This document shows, in pieces, positions 15,252-24,791 of a stretch of 64,000 bases of DNA. Within the stretch, counting starts at the first letter, position 1; every line of letters starts with the position of its first letter. The stretch lies in contig JBGTSJ010000011.1 of assembly GCA_041940305.1 (NCBI GenBank), positions 1 to 64,000 of the forward strand, read 5' to 3'. The translations under genes were made by a program, and so were the position numbers. Source of the DNA: JBGTSJ01 sp041940305 (GTDB lineage Bacteria; Planctomycetota; Planctomycetia; Planctomycetales; Planctomycetaceae). The notes under the pieces are model-generated. The model was not told the origin of the DNA and ran no database searches. It saw nothing but the letters and a program-made list of their open reading frames with translations.

Positions 15252-17405
15252 ATGTCGTCCAGCACACAGGCAGAGCGACCGGTCTCCGTCCCCCACCGGG
15301 ACGACGCGGAAGCCGCCGGCTGGCTGCTCGAGCAGTGGAGCCTCCGCACGGGCGAACTCCTGGACCGGCTGCACGAGCAGCGGATGCTGCAGGAAGCCGC
15401 GCGCGCGTGCGTCGAAGAGGGGGCTGCGGACGAGTGGTGGAGCTGGCTGTGCGAAGCGCTGCGGAGCATGGGGCACGGTTGCCGGCCGATCGACGTGAAG
15501 CCGGAGTCGCTGCATGCACTGGCGGAGGACGGTGCCTTCATCGTCGTGCGCCGGGATCAGGAGTGGCTTGCGGCCCACGCCGGGCGCGGCGGGGGTGTCG
15601 AAGTTTTGCGTTATCGGGGACGGAATGAGCGTTGCCGCGACGGAGACGATCTCGCCCGTCGCATCGGCATTCCAGCAGACGAGGCCCTCCGCTGCGTGGT
15701 GATTGAACCCCGGGACGCGCGATCGGTCGCGGGAGAAGGGGCGGCGGCGACTCCCGTCGAAAGACTGTGGTCGCTATTTCGGCCCGAGTCCTCCGACCTG
15801 TGGATCATCGTCATTTTCGCGCTGGCGAACGGGATTCTCGCACTGGCGACCCCGATCGCCGTCGAGAGCCTGGTCAACACGGTGACGTTCGGCCAACTGC
15901 TGCAGCCGATTGTGATTCTGGCCGTGATGCTGCTGGCCTTCCTGGTGTTTTCGGCCGCTGTTCGCGCGTTGCAGACCTACGTCGTTGAACTGATCCAGCG
16001 CCGGCTCTTCGCGCGGATCGCGGTGGACCTGGCGTATCGGCTGCCGCGGACCGAGGCCGCGTCGCTCGACGGCATGGCGACGCGCGAACTCGTGAACCGC
16101 TTCTTCGACGTCATGACGGTGCAGAAGTCGACGGCCCAGTTGCTGCTCGACGGCGTCTCGCTGGTGCTGGGAACGCTCGTCGGCATGGCGGTGCTCGCCT
16201 TCTACCACCCCTGGTTGCTCGGTTTCGACATCGTGCTGCTCGCGCTGATCGCGTTTGCGATCTTCGTGCTGGGCCGCGGGGCCGTGAAGACCAGCATCAA
16301 GGAGTCGAAGGCGAAGTACGAGGTCGCCGCCTGGCTGGAGGAGCTCGCGGGATGCCCGACCGTGTTCCGCAACGGAGTGGCGGCGGAATTCGCGCTCGGG
16401 CGGGCCGGCTACAAGACGCACAAGTATCTGACCGCCCGGCAGGAGCACTTCCGCGTGCTGATGCGGCAGATTCTGTTCGCCCTCGGTCTGCAGGCGCTCG
16501 CGAGCACAGTGCTGCTCGGCCTGGGAGGCTGGCTGGTCATCTCGAAGCAACTCACGCTGGGTCAGCTGGTCGCGGCCGAGCTGATCGTCACGATCATCGT
16601 CGGCTCGTTCGCCAAGCTCGGCAAGCACATGGAGAGCTGGTACGACATGGTCGCGGCGATCGACAAGCTGGGAGCCCTGTTTGATCTGCCGGTCGAGCCA
16701 CAGCAGGGCCTGTTCCAGCTGCCCGGCGAGTATCCCATCGAGGTCCACGCTCACGACGTGAGCTACTCGACTCCGACACTGGGCACGGTGCTCGATGGGC
16801 TGAATCTGCAGATCGACGGCGGATCGCGAGTCCTGATCCCGGCCGCCAGCGGTCGGGGCAGCGTGTTGTTGGAACTCCTGTTCGGACTGCGCAAGGCCAG
16901 CAGCGGCCACCTCACACTCAACGACGTCGATCCGGGAGACCTGCGGCCGGACGTCCTCCGCAGCAAGGTCGCCCTGGTGCGGGACATCGAGATCTTCACC
17001 GGGTCCGTCGCGGAGAACGTCCATCTGGAGCGTCCGGACGTGTCGGTGCAGGACGTCCGCGACGCCCTGAAGGCTGTCGGACTGGAGGATACGGTCGAAC
17101 ATCTGCCGGACGGTCTCGAGACGAGGCTGATGGAAGGGGGCTATCCGCTGACGCCACCGGAAGCGCGGCGGCTGATGCTGGCCCGCGCGATCGCGGGACG
17201 CCCGCGGCTGCTCCTCGTCGACGGGACGCTCGATTCCTTCTCCGATGCGGAGGCGGCACAGCTGGTCGAAGTCCTTGCGTCCCCGACTCGAGACTGGACC
17301 CTGTTCCTGGTCACGGCGCGCGATATCCCGGCGGGAATCGATACGCGGATTGAACTCACCGGACCTTCGCTTTCCTCCCTGAGGAGGGACAAATCCCATG
17401 GCTGA
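15252..17405 (+). CDS. ABC exporter-like membrane protein with degenerate nucleotide-binding domain
   Basis: 717 residues: an N-terminal soluble part (1-170), a six-helix ABC exporter membrane domain (about 175-450) and a C-terminal nucleotide-binding fold. The NBD has lost its catalytic residues. The Walker A equivalent reads PAASGRGSVLLELL near residue 530 with no Lys-Ser/Thr, the signature is LTPPEARRLML near 633, Walker B is RLLLVDGTLDS without the Glu near 652, and the H-loop His is replaced by Ala (LVTARDIP). The overall fold order is kept, so this is a conserved-looking pseudo-ATPase rather than random decay. I start at the ATG at 15252 because the ATG at 15156 lies inside operator repeats. 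It is coupled to HlyD (overlap 8 bases). Confidence 0.85.
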   Translation: MSSSTQAERPVSVPHRDDAEAAGWLLEQWSLRTGELLDRLHEQRMLQEAARACVEEGAADEWWSWLCEALRSMGHGCRPIDVKPESLHALAEDGAFIVVRRDQEWLAAHAGRGGGVEVLRYRGRNERCRDGDDLARRIGIPADEALRCVVIEPRDARSVAGEGAAATPVERLWSLFRPESSDLWIIVIFALANGILALATPIAVESLVNTVTFGQLLQPIVILAVMLLAFLVFSAAVRALQTYVVELIQRRLFARIAVDLAYRLPRTEAASLDGMATRELVNRFFDVMTVQKSTAQLLLDGVSLVLGTLVGMAVLAFYHPWLLGFDIVLLALIAFAIFVLGRGAVKTSIKESKAKYEVAAWLEELAGCPTVFRNGVAAEFALGRAGYKTHKYLTARQEHFRVLMRQILFALGLQALASTVLLGLGGWLVISKQLTLGQLVAAELIVTIIVGSFAKLGKHMESWYDMVAAIDKLGALFDLPVEPQQGLFQLPGEYPIEVHAHDVSYSTPTLGTVLDGLNLQIDGGSRVLIPAASGRGSVLLELLFGLRKASSGHLTLNDVDPGDLRPDVLRSKVALVRDIEIFTGSVAENVHLERPDVSVQDVRDALKAVGLEDTVEHLPDGLETRLMEGGYPLTPPEARRLMLARAIAGRPRLLLVDGTLDSFSDAEAAQLVEVLASPTRDWTLFLVTARDIPAGIDTRIELTGPSLSSLRRDKSHG

Positions 17406-18858
17406 TCTCACAGGCAGCGTGCAGCGGTCTCGCCGGAGGAGCACGATGCTCGCTCCGGTGGCTTATGACGATTCGCTGATGCCGGCGCTGCGGCTGACCC
17501 GATCATCGCGGTTCGCACGCCGAATCTCGCGACTGCTGATGTGGACGTTCGCGGTGTCCGTGCTGCTGATGGCGTCCGCTCCGTGGCAGCAGTCCGTCAC
17601 CGGTACAGGGAGCGTGCTGGCGTACGCGCCCGATCAGCGTCCGCAGATCATCGAGTCACCCATCAAGGGGCGGATCGTCAGGTGGGGAGGAGACGTCTAT
17701 GAGAACTTCCGCGTCACGAAGGGACAGTTGATCGCGGAAATCCGGGACCTGGATGAAGCGTACTCGGCCCGGCTGGAGCAACAGCTGCGCAACAGCGAGC
17801 AGGCCGTGAGTGCGGCGCGGCAGCAACTGGAGGCGTCGGAACGGGCGTTGGACGCCGCCCGGCTGATCGTCACGTCATACGAGGCGCAGGTTCGCGCGTA
17901 CCGGACCGTGAAAGAGGAAACGAGCGCCGCCCAGGACGCATTTGTCACGATGGCACAGCAGAAAGTCACGGCGGACGAGCAGCAACTGGCCGAGTACCAG
18001 GCCGCGCTGCCGCAACTGGAGGCGGAGCTGGCCCGCACCGAAGCTTTGCACGCCGAGGGGAATCTCTCGTTGCAGAAGCTGCAGGAGATCGAGCGGAAGG
18101 TGGCCGAAGCCAGCGCGAAAGTCAGCCGTGCTGACGCCTACGTCAGCGTCGCCCAGTCCGACCTCGAGGGGAAGCAGCGGGAACGGACCGCCAAGATCGA
18201 AAAGGCCCAGGTGGACATCGACTATGCCGAGGCGCTTCTGCGGAAAGCCGAAGGGGACGTCTCGAAGGCGGAGAGCGACATTGCCAAGGCCCAGCAGGAG
18301 TTGAACAAGGCGGAGAAGGAACTGCTCGACATGGAGGTCAAAGTGGCCCGGCAGGAGAGCCAGAACGTCACCGCTCCGTTCGACGGTTACCTCGTGCAGA
18401 TCTCCCCCAACCTCGGCACATCGGTGCTGAAGGAAGGAGACCCCATCTGCACGATCGTCCCCGACACCACCGACCGATCGGTTCAGATCTGGCTCAACGG
18501 AAACGACGCGCCGCTGGTGCAGCCCGGCCGTCATGTGCGCTTACAGTTCGAGGGCTGGCCGGCCGTGCAGTTCGCCGGCTGGCCGTCGGTCGCAGTCGGA
18601 ACTTTCGGCGGGGAAGTCGTGTCGGTCGACGCGACCGATATTAACGGGCAAGGAAAGTTCCGCGTGCTCGTGCGACCGGTCGATGACGGGGAGGCCTGGC
18701 CGGAAGATCGATTCCTGCGGCAGGGTGTGCGCGCCAACGGCTGGGTGCTGCTGAATGAAGTCCCCCTGTGGTACGAAGTCTGGCGGCGGCTGAATGGATT
18801 TCCCCCGGTCGTCCAGATGGAGACAGCGGACCTCAAAACGCCGAAACTCCCCAAGTAG
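17398..18858 (+). CDS. HlyD-family membrane fusion (periplasmic adaptor) protein
   Basis: 486 residues. A basic cytoplasmic leader is followed by one transmembrane helix (LLMWTFAVSVLLMASAPW, about 47-64). The first lipoyl half is IIESPIKGRIVRWG, followed by a long alpha-helical hairpin (about 120-310) with regular Ala/Glu/Gln heptads. The second lipoyl half is NVTAPFDGYLVQISPNLGTSVLKEGDPIC, and a beta-barrel domain closes the protein. Such proteins bridge an inner-membrane ABC exporter and a TolC-type outer-membrane channel. Order and spacing (8-base overlap with the exporter, TolC downstream) fit a type I secretion-like assembly. Cargo unknown. Confidence 0.92.
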   Translation: MADLTGSVQRSRRRSTMLAPVAYDDSLMPALRLTRSSRFARRISRLLMWTFAVSVLLMASAPWQQSVTGTGSVLAYAPDQRPQIIESPIKGRIVRWGGDVYENFRVTKGQLIAEIRDLDEAYSARLEQQLRNSEQAVSAARQQLEASERALDAARLIVTSYEAQVRAYRTVKEETSAAQDAFVTMAQQKVTADEQQLAEYQAALPQLEAELARTEALHAEGNLSLQKLQEIERKVAEASAKVSRADAYVSVAQSDLEGKQRERTAKIEKAQVDIDYAEALLRKAEGDVSKAESDIAKAQQELNKAEKELLDMEVKVARQESQNVTAPFDGYLVQISPNLGTSVLKEGDPICTIVPDTTDRSVQIWLNGNDAPLVQPGRHVRLQFEGWPAVQFAGWPSVAVGTFGGEVVSVDATDINGQGKFRVLVRPVDDGEAWPEDRFLRQGVRANGWVLLNEVPLWYEVWRRLNGFPPVVQMETADLKTPKLPK

Positions 18859-19085
18859 CGGCAACCTTTGTCTCATCGGCGGCTTCCCGGATGGCAAACC
18901 TTGCGGACTGCGTAGAGAAGTTCGGTCGGCCGGACTGGCACGGTGCGCAGGGCGGGTGACGGCGCCGAACGGGCTGTATTCCTTCCCGCGAAGCAGTCGA
19001 GACTGTAGTGGGGACGCGGTGCGCTCGCATCGCGGCTGATCGCTTCGTCTGCGCCGGCAGGCATGCCATGGAAGGCGTCCGGCCC

Positions 19086-19431
19086 ATGCGGCTGCTGCTT
19101 TTACCACTGATGATCGCCGGCCTGTCGCTGTCCGCTGGATGCGCGGCGTCCAGGGATCGCTCGCCGTCCGCCGCGGCCACGTACAACCCACCGGTCGTGG
19201 CCGTCGTCGGCCCGCCCGACCGAGTGGATCCGGTTCCAGCTGCCTCAGCGCCGTCGGCTGAAACTGCCGCGTCCTCCGAGCACCGCAGCGAGCGCGACGC
19301 CGGCACGGCGTCCGCCAGCGCCGCTCGTATCAACATCGGAAGCGTCCGGCAGGTTTCGCAGGTCGAGGGCCCGGCCCCTGCCCCCGCCGCTGAGGTGCCC
19401 GGCCGCGGGGGGGGGCCCCCCCCCCCCGGAG
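19086..19431 (+). pseudogene. N-terminal lipoprotein part of the TolC gene, out of frame with the rest
   Basis: MRLLLLPLMIAGLSLSAGCA is a lipoprotein signal with lipobox LSAGC, followed by a Pro/Ala/Ser-rich linker, exactly what a TolC-family outer-membrane lipoprotein should begin with. The frame leads into a tract of nine G (19407-19415) and twelve C (19416-19427). Beyond it the TolC domain is in the next frame. Removing one base from the tract would join the two. I cannot tell a sequencing or assembly error from a true frameshift or a phase-variable tract. An ATG at 19068 is an alternative start. Confidence 0.65.
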
Positions 19432-20781
19432 ATGCCCGACGTCCCGGGCTCCTCGGTCTCGCTGGACGAAGTCATCGCCTCGATCTACCGGCACTATCCG
19501 CTGTTGCAGTCGGCCCTGTTCGAGCGGAACATCGCAGCGGGCCGGCAGCTGGAGGCCGTCGGCGCGTACGATCTCAAGCTCAAAGGGGCCAGCGAGCACG
19601 GGCCGACCGGCTTCTACGAGACCTACCGGAACAACGTCGGCCTCGTGCAGCCTCTCTACTGCGGCGGCGAGGCGTTCGCCGGATACCGCATCGGCCGCGG
19701 AAGCTTCGAGCCCTGGTACCGCGAGCGGCAGACCAACGCCGGCGGCGAGTTCAAGGCCGGCATTGCCATCCCACTCTGCCAGGACCGCACAATCGACCCG
19801 CGCCGCGCCGATCTGTGGCGCTCCGGCTTTGAACGCCAGCTGGTCGAGCCCGCGATCCAGGCCGAGCTGATCGGCTTCGTACAGGAGGCCGGTTACGCCT
19901 ACTGGGAGTGGGTCGCCGCCGGCGCGAAGCTGGAGATCGCCGACCGTGTGCTGCAACTGGCCGACGATCGCACCGAGCGGATCGAACAGCAGGTGGAGCA
20001 GGGGCTGCTCGATCCCCCCGAACTGACCGACAATAACCGCCTGATCGCCGAACGCCGCGCCAAGCGCGCCGACGCCCTCCGCAAGCTGGATGTCTCCGCC
20101 GTCAAGCTGTCCCTGTATCTCCGCGATGCTCAGGGGAATCCCGTCGTCCCGCCCCGCGAGTGGCTGCCCGAGTTCCCGGAACCCGCGCCGATTCGCGACG
20201 AAGACCTGCCGTTCGACATCCAGGTGGCGCTCCAGCAGCGGCCGGAGATCGCGGTGATCGGGTTCGTGCAGCAGCAGCTGGAAGTCGACCGGGCACAGGC
20301 GCAGAACCTGTATCTGCCCGATGTGGACGCCGTGATCAGCGGCTCGCAGGACATGGGGGAGCCCACGAGCAAAAAGGACGACAAGGACGAGTTCGAACTG
20401 GAAGCCGGGCTGTACGTCGAAGTCCCGCTGCAGCGACGCAAGGCGCTCGGCAAACTCCAGGCTGTCGAGGGGAAGCTATCCCAACTGCACGCGAAGCGCC
20501 GCATGGTGGCGGACAAGATTTCGGCCGACGTGCAGTCTGCCTATGCGGCGCTCTCCGCCGCGTACGAGCAGTACCTGCAGGCGCGGCAGGCCGTCGAGCT
20601 GGCCGAAGACCTGGCCGAGCGCGAACGCCGCAGTTTCGAACTCGGAGCGTCGGATCTGCTGAAAGTCACGCTCCGCGAGCAGTACGCGGCTGAAGCCGCC
20701 GAGAAGACGGTCGAAGCACAGCTGCTCTACTTCCGCACGCGGGCCGATTACCGCGCGGCCCTGGCACAGGACGGCCTGTAA
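19432..20781 (+). CDS. TolC-family outer-membrane efflux protein (main part)
   Basis: A 449-residue stretch from MPDVPGSSVSLDEVIASIYRHY onward has the repeated long helical hairpins of TolC proteins (SALFERNIAAGRQLEAVGAYD; ADKISADVQSAYAALSAAYEQYLQARQAVELAEDLAERE) and the family's ending around FELGASDLLKVTLREQYAAEAAE. The coding region almost certainly continues upstream in another frame to the lipoprotein signal at 19086. The ATG used here is merely the first after the G9C12 tract. It is the third gene of the exporter operon and should form the outer-membrane duct for the HlyD protein. Confidence 0.88.
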   Translation: MPDVPGSSVSLDEVIASIYRHYPLLQSALFERNIAAGRQLEAVGAYDLKLKGASEHGPTGFYETYRNNVGLVQPLYCGGEAFAGYRIGRGSFEPWYRERQTNAGGEFKAGIAIPLCQDRTIDPRRADLWRSGFERQLVEPAIQAELIGFVQEAGYAYWEWVAAGAKLEIADRVLQLADDRTERIEQQVEQGLLDPPELTDNNRLIAERRAKRADALRKLDVSAVKLSLYLRDAQGNPVVPPREWLPEFPEPAPIRDEDLPFDIQVALQQRPEIAVIGFVQQQLEVDRAQAQNLYLPDVDAVISGSQDMGEPTSKKDDKDEFELEAGLYVEVPLQRRKALGKLQAVEGKLSQLHAKRRMVADKISADVQSAYAALSAAYEQYLQARQAVELAEDLAERERRSFELGASDLLKVTLREQYAAEAAEKTVEAQLLYFRTRADYRAALAQDGL

Positions 20782-21092
20782 GACAGAAGCCCAGGCAGAG
20801 GCGGATTCCCGCCCGTCCAGGACTTCACGTTGAGGGCGGGCGGGAAAGGGGCTGACGAACATCGCCGCGGTTGACTTCAACGCTGCCGATTACGAGCAAG
20901 CTCTGGCCGACTTCATGAACGACGTTTTGAGACGGCGACCGATAGTCGCTGCAATGCCGGCGTCTGCGAGTTGCAAAAAGCGAACAGGCTGTTGGCGGAA
21001 CCGGGGATCGGTTCATGGCTGCAAACACGCCGTGCCAGGTTTGCGCAGAGAACGGAATCATCGACACGTAGTCCTCAACCAGCACGGGCGAG
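20782..21092. other. intergenic stretch between converging TolC and Wza-like genes
   Basis: These 311 bases separate two genes that point at each other. Open frames are short and low-complexity. An inverted GGGCGGGCGGGAA-type G-run near 20836 follows the TolC stop, but I find no stem with a U-run, so no terminator can be claimed. I see no gene here. Confidence 0.5.
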
Positions 21093-22439
21093 TCAGCGCG
21101 CGAGCCAGCTTCCGAGGACGCCGCCGATGACGCGGTCGACGAGCCGTCGGGAGTACCACCAGCAGTCGGGATTAAGGTACACGATGTCGCCGGGCTGGAT
21201 GAGGATGTTCTCACGGGCGTCGGTGCGAGCGCGGATGAGGTCCACGTGGACGAGCAGCGGCCGGCCGTCGGGCTGGACGCGGTGGACGGTGACGGTGGTC
21301 GGAGAATCGATGGGATCGATGAAGCCGGCCATAGCGACGGCGGTGACGACGTCGATCTCCCGATCGGGGGGCAGGACGAACCCGTTGCCGATCTCGCGGT
21401 CGCGATCGCCGACGGTGAAGCGGGTGCGGTTGACTTCGCTGAGCTGGCCGACGACGTAGAAGACCTGCTGCGTGCGGTGCGGGACGACGATGACGTCGCC
21501 GGGGCCGAGCAGCACCATGTCGGGCTGGATCCAGGCGGGGTCGGCGCCGCGGAGCGGGATGCGGACGATGGGATCGACGTGGAACGGCACGTGGTTGAGG
21601 TCGAAGGACGGGTTCGCCGGCGGTTCGATGGGGGGCGTGGCCAGGGGCTCGGGCTGATTGAAATCAGCGGGTATGACGGAAGTTGATTGAGGAGCGCCGA
21701 CCGAGTGGGATGACTGAAACGCCGCCAGGAGCGACGTGGGACGGTCCGGAGCCGTCTCGGCCGCGCCGGATGCTGGAGCCGGTGACTGGCCGCGAATCGT
21801 TGTGGCCGGCGAGGCGGCGGCGAAGGGGATGGCAGGGCCGTTGCGGCGGTGGATTTCGATGATTTCGCCGGCCTCTTCGGCGAGTCCCCCCGCAGCGGCA
21901 ATGGCGTGACCGACATCGTTCTCGAAGCGGGGGAGCGCCTGGACGCCGGGGTTGTTCACCGCGCCGAGGACGACGACGTTGACTGTGCCCTTCTGCACGA
22001 GAGTCACGGTGACGCTGGGGTCGACAAGGAAGCCTTGAGCGAGCGCGTCCACGAGTCTCGCTTGCGTTTCGGCCAGGGAGAGGCCTGCGACGGTCACCAG
22101 TCCGAGCCTGGGGATCTGGATCTCGCCGGTTTCGAGCACGCTGGTCTGGAAGGGATCGGAGCGTCCGATCTCGATGAGGTCGGGGATGTTGACATCAAGC
22201 AGATCCCCCGGTCCGAGGAGATAGACGGGGGGCGGAGGCATCACGAGGGAGGCGTAGTTCAGCGGCAGTCCCGAAGTGCGGAGCGGCGCGCGGAACTCGT
22301 CGGGGAGCTTGCGGGCTTCGATGCCTGGCGAATGCAGCGGCGCGTAACAGCCGGAGAGGAGACAGAGAATCAGCGCGGGCGCGGTGAAGACCGCGCTGCG
22401 GCGACCGGCGACGATCGACCGGATCCCCCTGTAAAGCAT
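21093..22439 (-). CDS. polysaccharide biosynthesis/export outer-membrane lipoprotein (Wza-like)
   Basis: 448 residues. A signal peptide with lipobox (ALILCLLSGCY) is followed by a Poly_export domain starting YLLGPGDLLDVNIPDL (about residues 73-88), with GEIQIPRLGLVTVAGLSLAETQARL. A SLBB-like segment TVNVVVLGAVNNPGVQALPR comes next. A second copy of a GPGDVIVVP-SLBB arrangement comes after a long Pro/Ala/Ser linker (about 215-285). It should form the outer-membrane channel for polymer made by this locus. It is the last gene of the minus-strand unit. The two-module build with a linker is longer than classical Wza. Confidence 0.9.
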   Translation of the reverse strand: MLYRGIRSIVAGRRSAVFTAPALILCLLSGCYAPLHSPGIEARKLPDEFRAPLRTSGLPLNYASLVMPPPPVYLLGPGDLLDVNIPDLIEIGRSDPFQTSVLETGEIQIPRLGLVTVAGLSLAETQARLVDALAQGFLVDPSVTVTLVQKGTVNVVVLGAVNNPGVQALPRFENDVGHAIAAAGGLAEEAGEIIEIHRRNGPAIPFAAASPATTIRGQSPAPASGAAETAPDRPTSLLAAFQSSHSVGAPQSTSVIPADFNQPEPLATPPIEPPANPSFDLNHVPFHVDPIVRIPLRGADPAWIQPDMVLLGPGDVIVVPHRTQQVFYVVGQLSEVNRTRFTVGDRDREIGNGFVLPPDREIDVVTAVAMAGFIDPIDSPTTVTVHRVQPDGRPLLVHVDLIRARTDARENILIQPGDIVYLNPDCWWYSRRLVDRVIGGVLGSWLAR

Positions 22440-22808
22440 CGAAGACTGCCCCCACCCATGCGTGCTGCGGTGGAGCTGTCCGTCGTGCGGGGACAGCCAT
22501 CAGCGACGTTGCCGTCGGAGTCTGCGCAGCATGCCTCTGATCTGGATATCGACTGGTCAGATCGGCAGATTCAGCAAATCCGTTGTGACCGGCAAAGTCG
22601 GCAAGACTTGCAGCGGGGAAAATGGGACCACGGAGTTCACTGAGGAGGCACCGAGGCCGCACTGGGGTGAGCGATGTGGCGGGGCGGCGGGCGGCAAGCG
22701 GCAATCAGGGTGGTGCGTGTCCTTCGAAGCGTCGCATTGAGCGCGGCACAGCGATGCGAGTGCTTACCGCGAAGGGATCGGCGCCCGGAAACGTTCGCCG
22801 TGCCCTTC
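22440..22808. other. non-coding gap with decayed ACCACGGAG-type repeat
   Basis: Between the export-lipoprotein gene and the sulfotransferase gene lie 369 bases with no protein-like frame. Around 22623-22660, ACCACGGAGTTCACTGAG and GGCACCGAGG recall the ACCACGGA-class repeat that bounds the element at 4728-4931, here in a degraded form. I see nothing else in it. Confidence 0.5.
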
Positions 22809-23660
22809 TCAGGGTGAGCCCCCCGAGTGGTTCGCCGCGGGAGAGACGTTGACGTACTTGCGTTCGGGGAAGAAGGTGGCCTGCAGGCAGCGCGGGACGA
22901 ATCGTTCCAGCCGGCGGAGCGGGGCGCGGGGGAGCTTCTTGAGCAGGATTCGGCCGTAGCCGGCGAGGCGTCCGCGGGGGGAGCTGTGGTCGAGGTCGGG
23001 CTGGAAGTTGAAGTCTTCCGGCGTGAGACGTAGTCCTGCGAGCTCACTGATCTGGGCAGCAAGGTCGTGCGGGCGGATGCGGAAGTCGTCATACGCGATC
23101 GTGAGCTGGGGGATCGTCAGACGCTGCACGGCCGCCTCCGCAGCGCGCGTGTGCTGTTCGATGCGTGCGAGGGCGGCGCGTTTTGCGGACTCCCCCGCCT
23201 CGCACCATCCCTTGCGGCGGAAGCTCCAGTAGACGTCTTCCGGATCGCGCAGGATGAGGATCGCGACCGACGTGGAGGGGTCGAGCAGTCGGACCCAGTA
23301 GGAGAGCGTGATGCACAGGCGCGGGTCTTTCCACAGCCAGGGAGAATGCGTGTTGTAGCCAGCGAGGAGTTCGCGGTCGGCATGGTCCGGAGAGAGATCG
23401 GCGATGCGGCTGATGGCATCGTCGGAAATCGGATCGAACAGCCACGTGTTGTGGGGCTGGTAGCCGACGCGGCGGAACAGGGCCACGTTTCGCTCGATCA
23501 GGTCGTCCGCCTCGAAGTAGCCGAAAGGGTTGTAGTCGTCTCCACGCTTCACCGCGGGGCGGGCCGCATCGCCGACGAAGTAGCCCTGGCGGGCGAAGAT
23601 CCCGCTGGTGAGGCTGGTGCCGGAGCGGGGAGCGCCGAGGACGATGACGTTCTTGGGCAT
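22809..23660 (-). CDS. sulfotransferase family protein
   Basis: 283 residues. The 5' phosphosulfate-binding loop is VIVLGAPRSGTSLTSGIFA at residues 5-23, and the 3' phosphate-binding motif is within VAILILRDPEDVYWSFRRK. WLWKDPRLCITL lies between. These are the hallmarks of PAPS-dependent carbohydrate/protein sulfotransferases. Its position inside the exopolysaccharide locus suggests sulfation of the polymer, which would fit a marine or surface-living planctomycete. The ATG at 23660 is preceded by CGGAGCG. Thirteen upstream codons are open but look non-coding. Confidence 0.85.
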   Translation of the reverse strand: MPKNVIVLGAPRSGTSLTSGIFARQGYFVGDAARPAVKRGDDYNPFGYFEADDLIERNVALFRRVGYQPHNTWLFDPISDDAISRIADLSPDHADRELLAGYNTHSPWLWKDPRLCITLSYWVRLLDPSTSVAILILRDPEDVYWSFRRKGWCEAGESAKRAALARIEQHTRAAEAAVQRLTIPQLTIAYDDFRIRPHDLAAQISELAGLRLTPEDFNFQPDLDHSSPRGRLAGYGRILLKKLPRAPLRRLERFVPRCLQATFFPERKYVNVSPAANHSGGSP

Positions 23661-23726
23661 GGGGACGCTCCGACGAGATTCGATGAGTTGTGGTTGCAAG
23701 GCGGAGCCTGGGAACGGGAAGGCTTC

Positions 23727-24752
23727 TCATCCGCGCCAGCACGGATTCAGCCACCGTGCCTGCGGAAGCAACTGCGCGCGAAAGAGGGGAAGCGTGGTCG
23801 CCCGCCCGATGTTGATGCGCCGCAGCTGGAGCGGATCGCAGGTACCGAAGCTGTTGTGTCCGCGGCGTGTCGTGAAGGCCAGGCGGATCCCGGCTCGCCG
23901 CACCGCGTCCGCCGCGGCAGTGTCGACTCCGCCGGAAGGGTACGCAAACAGCCGCGGTTGGGACCCCGTCCACTCGGACACGTCGTGACAGGAGTCCGCA
24001 ATCTCGGCGGCCGTCTGCTGAGGATCGGTCCTGTTGAGGAGCGGGTGCGTGCGGGTATGCGGTGCGATCGTGAGTCCTTCCTGGCTCAGCTGGTGGATCT
24101 CATCGATGCGGAGTACGCCGTTGTCGAGCGCGACCGCCGGAGCCTGACGGCAGATGTCGTCGACGCACTTCATGGCTGCCTCGTGAGGACGCGATTTGAC
24201 GTGATCGCGGAGCCGGCGGAGCAGTCCGCCGCGTTCCTGCTCCTTTTCCAGCATCGTGTCGCCCCACGGCGTCCTCAGAATGCGGCCGACTTCCAGGCCC
24301 CACACGGCGGCGTGCAGGCGGTCCCACCAGAACCGTCGAGAGGAGTCGGCCGCGTAGGCGGTGGCCACGAACAGAACGGCGGGAATCCCGAGCCGCTGCA
24401 GCACCGGCCAGGCATGCACAGCGAAATCGCGGTAAGCGTCGTCGAACGTGACCAGGACGCTGCGCGGCGGGAGTGGAAAGCCGCGGTCGTAGGCAGTCAG
24501 CAGTTCTTCGGCGCTCACCGGGTGATAGTGAGCAGCGACATGCTGCATCTGGGCGGCGAAGTCGTCGGGCATGGTGCTGATCAGCGAGGGGGCGAGATCA
24601 GGGCGCTCGTCGGGCAGAGCGACGCGATGATAGGTGATGACGCGCAGCAGGTTGGCGGGCTCGTCACTGCTCCGTTCGGCACGGGCGACGCAGCGCTCAA
24701 ACAGAGCCGAACGCGAGGTGCGTACGAGTGTGCGGCGGATGATGGCGACCAT
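23727..24752 (-). CDS. polysaccharide deacetylase family protein
   Basis: 341 residues with a NodB-homology domain. The first motif is VLVTFDDAYRDFA (catalytic Asp pair, about residues 98-110), the His motif is IAPHTRTHPLL (HxxxH metal ligands), and RLFAYPSGGVD follows. The N-terminal segment LLRVITYHRVAL is typical of membrane-associated or periplasmic carbohydrate esterase family 4 members. Expected reaction is removal of N- or O-acetyl groups from a polysaccharide. No cleavable signal peptide is obvious, so it may act in the cytoplasm or by an unusual route. It lies in the minus-strand exopolysaccharide unit. Confidence 0.9.
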   Translation of the reverse strand: MVAIIRRTLVRTSRSALFERCVARAERSSDEPANLLRVITYHRVALPDERPDLAPSLISTMPDDFAAQMQHVAAHYHPVSAEELLTAYDRGFPLPPRSVLVTFDDAYRDFAVHAWPVLQRLGIPAVLFVATAYAADSSRRFWWDRLHAAVWGLEVGRILRTPWGDTMLEKEQERGGLLRRLRDHVKSRPHEAAMKCVDDICRQAPAVALDNGVLRIDEIHQLSQEGLTIAPHTRTHPLLNRTDPQQTAAEIADSCHDVSEWTGSQPRLFAYPSGGVDTAAADAVRRAGIRLAFTTRRGHNSFGTCDPLQLRRINIGRATTLPLFRAQLLPQARWLNPCWRG

Positions 24753-24791
24753 GGGGTTGCTTTGAGGTGATTCTCTGAGCCGTCCGAGGTG

